Positions 1 through 6,366 are shown, counted from the first letter of the stretch. The stretch: DNA of 10,233 nt from Lachnospiraceae bacterium (GCA_900772675.1 CAAGRM010000109.1:1-10233), one strand, 5' to 3'. The notes: generated by a model from the letters alone, not told the origin. Made by a program: numbers and translations.

Positions 1-2
1 AT

Positions 3-86
3 CCTAATAGTGAATATGGTAAGTGGGTAAGAGAAGAAAGGAGAAGAATCTGGGATGGTTGTGTTCGGAAAGAAAGTATGGTATGA
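3..86 (+). CDS. Possible 3' end of an upstream gene (partial)
   Basis: One frame is open from the left edge to a TGA at 84-86 and would encode 27 residues, ending in WDGCVRKESMV. The other two plus frames hit stops within 30 bases. The charged peptide with a KWVREERRR stretch looks protein-like, but it is too short to assign to a family. A candidate tRNA promoter overlaps its end. It could equally be chance open frame. Confidence 0.2.
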   Translation, partial: PNSEYGKWVREERRRIWDGCVRKESMV

Positions 87-87
87 T
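59..87 (+). promoter_or_regulatory. Candidate promoter of tRNA-Trp
   Basis: TTGTGT (59-64) and TATGAT (82-87) are separated by 17 bp, resembling a housekeeping sigma-factor promoter with a good -10 and a weak -35. Transcription would start near 94, giving a leader of about 38 nt before the tRNA. Confidence 0.4.
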
Positions 88-131
88 GTATAGGTGTTAA
101 ATGTATGCGGTTTTGAAGGTATATCTAGCGT

Positions 132-202
132 AGGGGATTGGTCAAATGGTATGATAGGGGTCTCCAAAACCTTTGGTGGGAGTTCGATTCTCTCATCCCC
201 TG
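132..202 (+). tRNA. tRNA-Trp (anticodon CCA)
   Basis: This is a complete 71-nt cloverleaf. The acceptor stem AGGGGAT (132-138) pairs perfectly with ATCCCCT (195-201), and the discriminator is G202, as in bacterial tRNA-Trp. The D stem is 141-144/152-155 with a GG in its loop. The anticodon stem is 157-161/169-173 around loop CTCCAAA, with anticodon CCA at 164-166. The T arm is GGAG-type with loop TTCGATT (183-189). The 3' CCA is not encoded (TAT follows), so it must be added by tRNA nucleotidyltransferase. The gene stands alone between its own promoter and terminator. Confidence 0.97.
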
Positions 203-208
203 TATGAA

Positions 209-253
209 AAGGCTTGTGAATCTTCGAAAGAAGGTTTGCAAGCTTTTTGTTTT
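209..253 (+). terminator. Intrinsic terminator after tRNA-Trp
   Basis: CTTGTGAATCTTC (213-225) pairs with GAAGGTTTGCAAG (230-242) as 13 bp including G-T wobbles. The loop is a GAAA tetraloop, and the stem is followed by CTTTTTGTTTT. This is a strong Rho-independent terminator a few bases downstream of the tRNA. Confidence 0.9.
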
Positions 254-284
254 ACAGGAAACTTCGTATTAGAAAATAAAAGCA

Positions 285-319
285 AGAAGGTAATCAACTG
301 TATGTTGGTTACCTTTTTA
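285..319 (+). terminator. Second intrinsic terminator (possibly bidirectional)
   Basis: GGTAATCAAC (289-298) pairs with GTTGGTTACC (304-313) over 10 bp with a 5-nt loop (TGTAT). A run of five T follows and A-rich sequence precedes the stem. It lies 35 bp after the first terminator and may act as a back-up. No gene lies between the two. Confidence 0.75.
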
Positions 320-439
320 CTATAGATAAAACAGTGTGCATGGTTAGAAATTCAATGCGCTCTATCCCCTCAGGATTAACGATTGGATAGAAAGAAACGC
401 ATGAAAAAGCAAAAAAAACGAAAAGGGAGAAAATTTGAG

Positions 440-1054
440 ATGAGCAGAGAAAAGAATGGAAGCCGCGGCACAGTGAAAGCCGTCATTTATCTTCTGATTG
501 TGGTGATTCTTGCCGGAATGGTAGTATATTTGACGCAGTCACTTCGGCGGGAGCGTGAGCCGGAAATTACAGGAAGTTTTATTGACAGCAAGCTGGAGAC
601 CGCAGGAGAATTAACATCGGCGAAGATGATTTATAATGGATTGATTCATTATTCTGACGGATCAATTCCGTTTCTGACGCAGAAAGCCTTTAATATGACA
701 TACCGCGCGGAAGTTCGTGCGGGAGTAGATCTTTCAAAAGCAAAGACGGAAGTAACGGATTCAGAAGTAACGGATTCAGAAGTAACGGTTACCCTTCCGG
801 CTGTGGAAATCTTCAACATCTCAATTGATGAGGATTCGATTCAGTATTACGATGAAAAGGCGGCACTTCTGAACTGGGAGCGGAAGGAAGATGCGTTGGA
901 TGCGATCGCGAGTGCGAAGGAGGATGTGGAACAGCAGACGAAAGAGATGGACGATCTGGAATCGATGGCGCAGGAGCAGGCGAAAACGCTGATTACCGGA
1001 ATGCTGTCTGAGACGATCGGGGACAAAACCCTGGTTATAAAATTTGAAAAATAG
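440..1054 (+). CDS. DUF4230 family membrane-anchored protein
   Basis: The product is about 204 residues: a short basic cytoplasmic N-terminus, one hydrophobic segment (roughly residues 12-32, VIYLLIVVILAGMVVYL) and an extracytoplasmic domain. The pattern, with a SKLETAGELTSAKMIYNG stretch just after the membrane anchor and a C-terminal helical region ending in an I-K-F strand, matches DUF4230 proteins as I know them. Their biochemical function is unknown. I chose the ATG at 440 because AAAGGGAG (422-429) is a good ribosome binding site 10 nt upstream. The frame stays open back to TTG 383 and ATG 401, which would add up to 19 very basic residues, but neither has a convincing ribosome binding site. 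Residues encoded at 749-788 form a short tandem repeat (EVTDS). The gene sits alone between terminators upstream and a structured intergenic region downstream. No clear promoter was recognised. Confidence 0.85.
   Translation: MSREKNGSRGTVKAVIYLLIVVILAGMVVYLTQSLRREREPEITGSFIDSKLETAGELTSAKMIYNGLIHYSDGSIPFLTQKAFNMTYRAEVRAGVDLSKAKTEVTDSEVTDSEVTVTLPAVEIFNISIDEDSIQYYDEKAALLNWERKEDALDAIASAKEDVEQQTKEMDDLESMAQEQAKTLITGMLSETIGDKTLVIKFEK
749..788 (+). repeat. 15-bp in-frame tandem repeat in the DUF4230 gene
   Basis: GAAGTAACGGATTCA occurs twice without mismatch (749-763, 764-778), followed by a partial third copy to 788. It encodes EVTDS-EVTDS-EVT. The unit length is a multiple of three, so gain or loss of copies keeps the reading frame. 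Confidence 0.9.
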
Positions 1055-1060
1055 TACATA

Positions 1061-1170
1061 AAGAGGATACCGGCACTTCTAAAAATGTGCGTTCGGAAAG
1101 TTCATAAGAGCTCCGGGCGCGTATTCTGTAAAAAAGGAGGGCCGGTATTTCTTATGGCAGAAATACCGGC
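1061..1170 (+). repeat. Intergenic element with three palindrome arms forming alternative hairpins
   Basis: The arm ATACCGGC occurs at 1067-1074 and 1163-1170, and its reverse complement GCCGGTAT at 1141-1148. The middle arm can pair downstream, where 1141-1152 with 1159-1170 gives a perfect 12-bp stem with loop TATGGC. It can also pair upstream: 1067-1080 with 1135-1148 gives 13 pairs with one mismatch, extendable by AAGA/TCTT. The two foldings exclude each other. The upstream pairing covers a GGAGG at 1136-1140. No T-run follows on the plus strand, but the minus strand reads CCTCCTTTTTT after the short hairpin. It may be a REP-like repeat or a leader structure; I cannot name a family. Confidence 0.6.
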
Positions 1171-1404
1171 ATTATGAAAAAGAAAATCTATCTGAATTGG
1201 AAAAATTTTTAAGTTGGGACAACGAAGGAAAGATAGAGGAAGATGATTTGTTGTCCCTTTGTTTTGATACATTCAGTATAGTTGTCATATGTGAGAAAAG
1301 TGTGAATAGATTTTGAAGAAAAATTGAAAAATTATGTGAATGAGCAGCGGAAAGCATTTTATCCTCTTTTGGCAAGAATACTCCGGCATCTAAAGTGGAG
1401 ATGA
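1154..1404 (+). pseudogene. Possible decayed small gene
   Basis: Three overlapping open stretches read like pieces of one protein. A GGAGG at 1136-1140 precedes ATG 1154 (MAEIPAL then stop). The next frame is open from 1083 to 1314 and includes ENLSELEKFLSWDNEGKIEE. The third frame, 1306-1404, includes FEEKLKNYVNEQRKAFYPLL and ends at TGA 1402-1404. Two single-base changes, near 1175 and in the T-run at 1311-1314, would fuse them into one protein of about 83 residues. I do not recognise a family, and chance open frames in A-rich DNA are a real alternative. Confidence 0.2.
1216..1270 (+). terminator. Weak terminator-like hairpin
   Basis: GGGACAAC (1216-1223) pairs perfectly with GTTGTCCC (1250-1257), but the loop is about 26 nt. 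TTTGTTTTG follows. The large loop and interrupted T-run make termination uncertain. It lies inside the possible decayed gene. Confidence 0.25.
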
Positions 1405-1468
1405 ATTTTGTCCGTTATCGGGGAACATGAGATCAGCAGGGAACTGCTGAAATATGCATAGAATTTGC

Positions 1469-1498
1469 TTGAAAGACCATACTTTTTTATGCTACAAT
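1469..1498 (+). promoter_or_regulatory. Promoter of the exporter gene pair
   Basis: TTGAAA (1469-1474) and TACAAT (1493-1498) are 18 bp apart with an A/T-rich spacer, a good housekeeping-type promoter. Initiation near 1505 gives a leader of about 46 nt before the ATG at 1551. I saw no T-box, attenuator or riboswitch in that leader. Confidence 0.6.
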
Positions 1499-1550
1499 CG
1501 TTTCGTATGTTTGAAATAGAAGTTACGTTACTTTTGTGAGGATAGAAATT

Positions 1551-2312
1551 ATGGACTATAAACTGCTGCTGGATACTGCAGTCATGGCAGGAGAAATCCT
1601 GCTGGAGAGCGGGGCAGAGACGTGGCGCGTGGAGGATACTATGCTGCGTATGCTGCGTATGTCCGGCCTGAAAACGGCGGATGTGCTGGCATTGACGACC
1701 GGTTTTATGGTAACATTGGATGACCCGTCGATGGATTCCATGACCGTCATGCGCAGTGTGGAAAGTCGTGCAACCGATCTCAACCGGATTCATGCGGTAA
1801 ACCAGCTCTCACGTGATTTCTGTGAAGGTACGATCGATCTGGATACGCTGTTCCACCGGGTGCGTGATATCTACCGTGCCAAACCGGAAATTAAAAAAAA
1901 TTTACTTGCGATGATAGCGACGACTGCGGGCTTTGCCATCATGTTCGGAGCCGGTTTCTATGAAATTCTGGCATCTGCGATTGCCGGATTCATGTCCGGT
2001 GTCGGTGTGTATGGAGGAAAAAGAGCAGGGGTGCAGTCATTTTTGGTGAATTGCATTGGAGCATTTTTCCTTGCAGTTACTGCAATCCTTTGTATTCATT
2101 ATTTCCCGGGAACTTTGAATCTAAACGTTGTTATTATCGCATCCGTCATGCCCCTTGTCCCTGGCGTTGCAATTACAAATGCGGTATATGACACGCTGCA
2201 TGGAGACTATATTTCCGGTGCGGCGCGGATGCTCGAGGCATTTGTAACGGCTGCTGCAATTGCGATCGGAGTAGGACTCGGCATGTTGCTGCTTCGGCCG
2301 CTGGTACGGTGA
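1551..2312 (+). CDS. Threonine/serine exporter family protein, N-terminal half (ThrE/YjjP-like, DUF1212)
   Basis: This 253-residue protein is the larger half of a split ThrE-type exporter. The soluble N-terminal part carries the family's opening pattern (LLLDTAVMAGEILLESGAET followed by RVED), then GFMVTLDD and a conserved arginine-rich stretch (SRATDLNRIHAVN). From about residue 115 there are roughly five hydrophobic segments, including MPLVPGVAITNAVYD, which is typical of the family. Corynebacterium ThrE is a single fused protein exporting threonine and serine; E. coli YjjP works with YjjB in organic-acid (succinate) export. The substrate here cannot be read from sequence. I chose ATG 1551 because GAGGA (1538-1542) lies 8 nt upstream. 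A GTG at 1536 would add five residues but overlaps that site. The partner gene starts 36 bp downstream, so the two are presumably co-transcribed. Confidence 0.9.
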   Translation: MDYKLLLDTAVMAGEILLESGAETWRVEDTMLRMLRMSGLKTADVLALTTGFMVTLDDPSMDSMTVMRSVESRATDLNRIHAVNQLSRDFCEGTIDLDTLFHRVRDIYRAKPEIKKNLLAMIATTAGFAIMFGAGFYEILASAIAGFMSGVGVYGGKRAGVQSFLVNCIGAFFLAVTAILCIHYFPGTLNLNVVIIASVMPLVPGVAITNAVYDTLHGDYISGAARMLEAFVTAAAIAIGVGLGMLLLRPLVR

Positions 2313-2348
2313 GAGGACACATACAGAAAAAAAGAGGTCTAAGACAAG

Positions 2349-2795
2349 ATGAGTATAGCAGGTGAAATTATACTGAAATCTCTGGGAGCCTGGGTCGCAA
2401 TCTGGGGTTTTTCAAGACTGTTGAATGCACCGAAAAAGCTTGAATGTTACACTGCCGGTGTCGGTATGATCGGCTGGGCGGTCTATCTGATTGTGGAAGT
2501 GCTGAACGATGGCATTTTAATGAAAAATTTTCTTGCCGCCGTTGCCGTTGCACTGGTTTCTCAGATCATGGCACGTCATTTCAAAGCACCGGTCATCCTT
2601 TTTGTGATCCCCGGCATTCTTCCAATGGTACCGGGAGCGGGTATGTACCGCATTGTTTATGCAATTGTTATGGGACCGGAAAATATGGTGGGAACCTATC
2701 TTTTAGAGACGGCGACTGCTGCAGGCGCGATTGCGCTTGGAATTTTCCTTGGGGAAGCAGTTCAGAAGATTATTTTTTATCAGTTTCGCAGATGA
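2349..2795 (+). CDS. Threonine/serine exporter family protein, C-terminal half (ThrE_2/YjjB-like, DUF3815)
   Basis: This 148-residue, almost entirely hydrophobic protein has about four membrane segments. The signature is PVILFVIPGILPMVPGAGMY, the PG-x-x-P-x-VPG motif of the ThrE_2/DUF3815 family. It is expected to form the membrane channel together with the preceding protein, as in other split ThrE systems. AGAGG (2333-2337) lies 11 nt before the ATG, a longer than ideal spacing. The gene follows its partner by 36 bp and is closed by a strong terminator 6 bp after its stop codon, so the two form a bicistronic unit. Confidence 0.9.
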   Translation: MSIAGEIILKSLGAWVAIWGFSRLLNAPKKLECYTAGVGMIGWAVYLIVEVLNDGILMKNFLAAVAVALVSQIMARHFKAPVILFVIPGILPMVPGAGMYRIVYAIVMGPENMVGTYLLETATAAGAIALGIFLGEAVQKIIFYQFRR

Positions 2796-2801
2796 AAAAA
2801 G

Positions 2802-2846
2802 AAAAAAGCAAGAAATTTGTCAAAACCAGATTTTTTGCTTTTTTTT
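2802..2846 (+). terminator. Intrinsic terminator after the exporter pair
   Basis: AAAAAAGCAAGAAATTTG (2802-2819) pairs with CAGATTTTTTGCTTTTTT (2827-2844). The stem is 18 bp with two wobbles and a 7-nt loop, and the T-run continues to 2846. The A/T-rich base would also allow function on the opposite strand. Confidence 0.85.
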
Positions 2847-2866
2847 GTCGGATTTTATGATATACT
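2835..2866 (+). promoter_or_regulatory. Candidate extended -10 promoter of the LDT-like gene
   Basis: TATACT (2861-2866) is preceded by TG one base upstream (TGATATACT), an extended -10 element. There is no good -35; TTGCTT at 2835-2840 is 20 bp away and overlaps the terminator. Transcription would start near 2873, giving a leader of about 107 nt. Confidence 0.4.
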
Positions 2867-2979
2867 GGAAAGTGTATGTGCCATGAGACGAGATATGAAT
2901 TGTTCAGGGCACTTTTTCAGGAGAAACAATATTGTGAAGCAGTGAAATGCAGACGCAAAAAATATGAGGAGCAAAAAAC

Positions 2980-5460
2980 ATGAAGTTTGATGATGATGAT
3001 TTAAAGGACGGTAAGCTTTGGGCTGCCCTGCAAAAAGAAATTGACCGTGATCTGACAGAAAACGGGAACGGCGAAACCTTCCAGAAAGAACTGGAAGACA
3101 TCGAAGACTCCATTGAAATTGAAAATGAAAAAGAAGAGACAAAAAGTGAATACCGTATTCAGAATGAAACAGCAAATCTGAGCAGCCTGCGGAGTATTCT
3201 CGAGGAAACCGAGCGTGCGAAAGAGGAAGAGATGCGGCAGAAAAAAAGTCGGACGAACGTTGAACCGGAAACGCAGGATATGGAATTTCCGGAGTTCAGT
3301 GAAGAGAAAAAAGAACCGGAAGAAGCATCCATTCCGGAAAAGAAAAAAACTTCCCACGTAAGTCAGACCACCGAAATACTGGAAGGCCTGATTGATTTTG
3401 ACGATGATCCGACGGACAAAAAAGCAAAAAAAGAACCGGAAAAAGAAATAGCAGACGATGACCTGGTTTTGAATGACCCCTTTGCAGATGCCGAGGATTT
3501 GCTTGGAAATGCAAAAACAGCAGACGAGGGAGCAGAAAAAGAACAGCTTGGAGACAAGGTGGAAGCTGCCATGGAGCGGCTGGTGAACGATACGGTAGGA
3601 CATATTCCGATGCCGGAATCCTACGATGATGAGGATGACGAGGAATACATTCCGCACGGTGCAAAACCGCAAAAGAAAAAGAAAAAAGGCGGTGCAGTTG
3701 TGGCTGCAGTTGCCGCAGTCGCAGTTCTTGCAGTTGGCGGATTTTTCTATGGAAGCAAAATGTTCTATTATCAGAAGTATTTCTTTGATGGGACAACAAT
3801 CAACGGTGTAGACTGTTCCGGCATGACGGCGAAAGAGGCAGAAATAAAAATTAAGGAGCAGGCTGCAGAGTATACCTTAAATGTGAAATTTAAAGATGGT
3901 GATACCAAGAGTGTCAACGGAAAAGATATTGATTACACCTATGCCGGAGACGGAAGCGTGGAGAGCGTGTTAAAAAAACAGAACAGTTTTCTCTGGCTTC
4001 TGGAAAATAGCGGCAAGGAAAAAACATCCCAGGTAAAAATGCAGTACAGCCAGGAAAAGCTGGATGATGTGATTCATGGATTTGAAGAATTCCAGTCTGT
4101 CGACGGTGAGAACGCACCGGCCAGCGCATATATTACATTCCAGAACAATGAGTTTGAGATTGTGGATGCTGTTATGGGAGAAGGAATGGATCTTACCCTT
4201 GCAAAGCAGTGTATTGAAAATGCGCTGATAAATGCAGATACTGAGGTTGATCTTGAAAAAGCCGGCGCTTACGACGGAACACAGGTAACAGCGGACGATG
4301 AGACGCTGAATGCGCAGAAGGATCAGTTAAATGAGCTGGCGCGTGCAAGTATTACCTACCAGATGCCGGACGGAACGACACAGCTTCTTGACGGAAATAC
4401 CATGAAAGACTGGCTGGCCACAGATGCTGACGGAAATTATTCCAAAGACGAAAACAAGTGGAACGAGAAAGTAAAAGAATACGTGGCAAATCTTGCAGCA
4501 GGAATTGATACCGACGGCAAGGATCATATTTTTCCGGCAACCGGAATAGAAGGTGGTGTTGCGGTGAAGCAGGAAGGCTATGGCTGGAAAGTGGATCAGG
4601 AGAAAGAGATTGCCAAGATTGCGGAAGAAGTGGCAGCTCACGCGACAGATACCAGAGAACCGGAATATGCACAGAAAGAGTTTGCTGTGTCGACCGAAAA
4701 CAATGGATTTGGTAAGACGTATGTGGAGGTTGATGTAAGCCGCCAGCATATCTGGTTCTATAAAGACGGAAACCTCGTGGTTGAAGGAGACTGTGTGACC
4801 GGACTGATGGAACAGAGCAGCTATACCAAGCCTGGTATCTACACATCCGCAGCAAAAGAAAGCCAGAAAAAACTGCACGGAGAGCTTCAGGCAGACGGAA
4901 GCTATTCTTGGGAAAGAGATGTTGATTCCTGGATTCCGTTCAGCGGAGAGATCGGTTTTTACGATGCTTCCTGGAGAAGCAGCTTCGGAGGAAATCTGTA
5001 TCAGACTGCAGGGTCAACGACAGGATCCGTTGCACTTCCGACTGCAGTTGCAAAGACGTTGTATGAGAATATGGATGACGGAACACCTGTTATTGTTTAT
5101 TATTCCGAGGCATATGAGGTTAGTGAAGACAGTCTTACCGTAACGCAGGCACCAGAGGCAGACGATAAGAAAATGGAGAATACAACGGTTACCACGACAC
5201 CTGTACCGACAAGAACACCGTCGTATACATATGACGATGATTATGATTATAATGATACACCGTCTACGCCGTCCACTCCATCTACCCCGTCCACGCCGGC
5301 TCCGACCGTAGCACCGTCCACGCCGGAACCGACACCGGCGCCATCTACACCGGCCCCGACCGTAGCACCGTCCACGCCGGAGCCGACACCGGAACCAAGT
5401 GCACCGGATCAGGGAAATACACCAGATAATGACGATTATCCGGGAAAAGGTGAGAATTAA
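2980..5460 (+). CDS. Membrane-anchored L,D-transpeptidase-like protein (PG_binding_4 + YkuD fold) with degenerate catalytic motif
   Basis: The product has 826 residues. Residues 1-236 form a very acidic, low-complexity region without a signal peptide, presumably cytoplasmic. KKKKK and a small-residue hydrophobic helix (about 237-257) follow, so the rest is predicted outside. Residues ~267-560 resemble the PG_binding_4 region found before YkuD domains in Clostridia. The YkuD-like domain starts at YVEVDVSRQHIWFYKDG (581) and ends near VIVYY (708). The tail is Pro/Thr/Ser-rich with acidic clusters (~720-826) and may span the wall. YkuD enzymes form 3-3 or Lpp-type peptidoglycan links with a catalytic Cys in a SHGCxN motif. 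Here that place reads STTGSVALP: Ser683 replaces Cys, Thr681 replaces His and Ala685 replaces Asn. Tyr661 (GFYDASWR) stands where clostridial homologues usually have His. I therefore predict no L,D-transpeptidase activity. GAGGAG (2966-2971), 8 nt upstream, supports the start. Confidence 0.9.
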   Translation: MKFDDDDLKDGKLWAALQKEIDRDLTENGNGETFQKELEDIEDSIEIENEKEETKSEYRIQNETANLSSLRSILEETERAKEEEMRQKKSRTNVEPETQDMEFPEFSEEKKEPEEASIPEKKKTSHVSQTTEILEGLIDFDDDPTDKKAKKEPEKEIADDDLVLNDPFADAEDLLGNAKTADEGAEKEQLGDKVEAAMERLVNDTVGHIPMPESYDDEDDEEYIPHGAKPQKKKKKGGAVVAAVAAVAVLAVGGFFYGSKMFYYQKYFFDGTTINGVDCSGMTAKEAEIKIKEQAAEYTLNVKFKDGDTKSVNGKDIDYTYAGDGSVESVLKKQNSFLWLLENSGKEKTSQVKMQYSQEKLDDVIHGFEEFQSVDGENAPASAYITFQNNEFEIVDAVMGEGMDLTLAKQCIENALINADTEVDLEKAGAYDGTQVTADDETLNAQKDQLNELARASITYQMPDGTTQLLDGNTMKDWLATDADGNYSKDENKWNEKVKEYVANLAAGIDTDGKDHIFPATGIEGGVAVKQEGYGWKVDQEKEIAKIAEEVAAHATDTREPEYAQKEFAVSTENNGFGKTYVEVDVSRQHIWFYKDGNLVVEGDCVTGLMEQSSYTKPGIYTSAAKESQKKLHGELQADGSYSWERDVDSWIPFSGEIGFYDASWRSSFGGNLYQTAGSTTGSVALPTAVAKTLYENMDDGTPVIVYYSEAYEVSEDSLTVTQAPEADDKKMENTTVTTTPVPTRTPSYTYDDDYDYNDTPSTPSTPSTPSTPAPTVAPSTPEPTPAPSTPAPTVAPSTPEPTPEPSAPDQGNTPDNDDYPGKGEN
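5258..5400 (+). repeat. Tandem repeats coding the Pro/Thr-rich tail
   Basis: Several 9-12-bp STP codon repeats (about 5258-5292) are followed by two 54-bp units at 5293-5346 and 5347-5400. Each unit encodes the 18 residues TPAPTVAPSTPEPTPxPS and the two are nearly identical in DNA. This is a recombination- and slippage-prone wall-spanning linker. Confidence 0.85.
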
Positions 5461-5472
5461 GAAAACAGGTAG

Positions 5473-5521
5473 CGATTCAGAGCCATGCGAAATGGAAGAA
5501 AAGAGATGGGGCTCTGAATCG
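5473..5521 (+). other. Long perfect hairpin without T-run
   Basis: CGATTCAGAGCC (5473-5484) is perfectly complementary to GGCTCTGAATCG (5510-5521) with a 25-nt purine-rich loop. No T-run follows on either strand, so this is not a classical terminator. It begins 13 bp after the stop codon and might stabilise the mRNA 3' end. Confidence 0.5.
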
Positions 5522-5544
5522 TTGCGAAAATAGAAAATAAAATC

Positions 5545-5588
5545 AAAAAATGCGCATTCCACTCTGAAAGCAGGAATGCGCATTTTTT
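5545..5588. terminator. Bidirectional terminator between convergent genes
   Basis: AAAAAATGCGCATTCC (5545-5560) and GGAATGCGCATTTTTT (5573-5588) form a perfect 16-bp stem with a 12-nt loop. There is a six-T tail on each strand. It serves the LDT-like gene on plus and the HAD phosphatase on minus; the stem overlaps the last two bases of the minus-strand stop codon. Confidence 0.92.
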
Positions 5589-6219
5589 AGTTTTCCGGGA
5601 CAAAGAGTGTCACGAGATCCATCGGAGACGTAATGGTATAGTCAGCATGTTCAGTCTGACCAAAGCCGTAGGAAGCGTAGACAAACGGAATTCCGGCTTC
5701 GATGGTTGCCTTGTGGTCGCCATCGGTGTCGCCGACGTAAACGGCGTGCTGCAGGTGATTTTCGCTGATGATTGTGCGAATGTTGTCTGCTTTCGCTTTT
5801 CCGGTATCGCCCGGGCAGAGATGTCCTTTAAAATAGAGGCCAAGGCCTGTCGCCTCCAGAAAAACTTCAATATAGCCTGCCTGACAGTTGCTTACGATAT
5901 AAAGCGGATAATATCTGGAGAGAATAGAGAGTGCACGGACAAGTTCCGGATAAACGGGTGCCGGTGTCGCAAGAAGCGCCTCATGCTCTTTGGCACAGCA
6001 TTTGTCAATCAATTCCAACTGGCGTTCCTTTGGATATTCATGGAAAATGACAGCGGCGATGTCCGGGAGCAAACGGCCGAACAGTTCTTTTAAACAGGTT
6101 CCGGTCAGATCCGGTGTCATATCAGTTTCTTTTTCAATGATCTGATTCCATGCGTCGGCAACAACATCGGTGGAATCCCAGAGCGTGCCGTCAACATCAA
6201 AAATAATACTGTCTATCAA
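5587..6219 (-). CDS. HAD-superfamily hydrolase, phosphoglycolate-phosphatase-like
   Basis: The protein has about 210 residues and all four HAD motifs: FDVDGT (nucleophile Asp and acid/base Asp), VSNC (motif II Ser), a Lys in GKAKADN, and GDTDGD (motif IV acidic pair). A helical cap lies between motifs I and II, as in the Gph/subclass I group. It probably dephosphorylates a small phosphometabolite; the exact substrate cannot be inferred. An ATG at 6234 gives five extra residues (MEDQS) but has only a weak ribosome binding site. The TTG at 6219 has GGAGG 8 nt upstream, lying within those five codons, and gives the N-terminus (M)IDSIIFDVDGTLWDS that is usual for close family members, so I prefer it. 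The gene is divergent from mutY and convergent with the LDT-like gene. Confidence 0.9.
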   Translation of the reverse strand: MIDSIIFDVDGTLWDSTDVVADAWNQIIEKETDMTPDLTGTCLKELFGRLLPDIAAVIFHEYPKERQLELIDKCCAKEHEALLATPAPVYPELVRALSILSRYYPLYIVSNCQAGYIEVFLEATGLGLYFKGHLCPGDTGKAKADNIRTIISENHLQHAVYVGDTDGDHKATIEAGIPFVYASYGFGQTEHADYTITSPMDLVTLFVPEN

Positions 6220-6257
6220 TGACTGATCCTCCATATCTTACGGTTTTTTGATATTCT

Positions 6258-6285
6258 ATTATCGTATTTCTTAATTTTAATCAAA
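6258..6285 (-). promoter_or_regulatory. Candidate promoter of the HAD phosphatase
   Basis: On the minus strand TTTGAT (6285-6280) and GATAAT (6263-6258) are 16 bp apart. The -10 matches five of six consensus bases. It lies 38 bp before the preferred start, within an A/T-rich divergent gap. Confidence 0.35.
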
Positions 6286-6297
6286 AACGCGCAAGAG

Positions 6298-6315
6298 TGC
6301 AATGTTTATTTTGCA
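6298..6315. promoter_or_regulatory. Small inverted repeat, possible operator
   Basis: TGCAA (6298-6302) and TTGCA (6311-6315) flank an 8-bp A/T-rich centre in the HAD/mutY divergent gap. The arms are short, so this is only a candidate protein-binding site. I did not find a convincing mutY promoter. Confidence 0.2.
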
Positions 6316-6366
6316 TTTTAGAAGAAAGTGTGGCAAAATAAAAAGAGTAATGAACAGGAGATTATT

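Noticed and set aside
1174..1212. Short ORF MKKKIYLNWKNF as a leader peptide for the exporter genes
   Set aside because: It has no run of Thr, Ser or other regulatory codons, and the exporter promoter lies about 260 bp downstream of it.
1400..1550. T-box or amino-acid riboswitch ahead of the ThrE-type genes
   Set aside because: No T-box sequence (AGGGTGG-type) or terminator precedes the start, and the predicted leader is only about 46 nt.
1359..1793. 144-residue minus-strand open frame over the exporter promoter and start
   Set aside because: It overlaps a convincing plus-strand gene and promoter and has no recognisable motif.
3001..3672. 223-residue Phe-rich minus-strand open frame resembling a membrane protein
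   Set aside because: The Phe richness is simply the antisense of GAA/AAA codons in the acidic N-terminal region.
4327..4878. 183-residue minus-strand open frame (and overlapping 167-residue frame)
   Set aside because: Both lie opposite the LDT-like gene, whose plus-strand domains and codon use are clear; no motifs or start signals support them.
5014..5583. 189-residue Arg/Cys-rich minus-strand open frame
   Set aside because: Its Arg/Cys-rich repeats are the antisense of the Pro/Thr codon repeats in the LDT-like tail.
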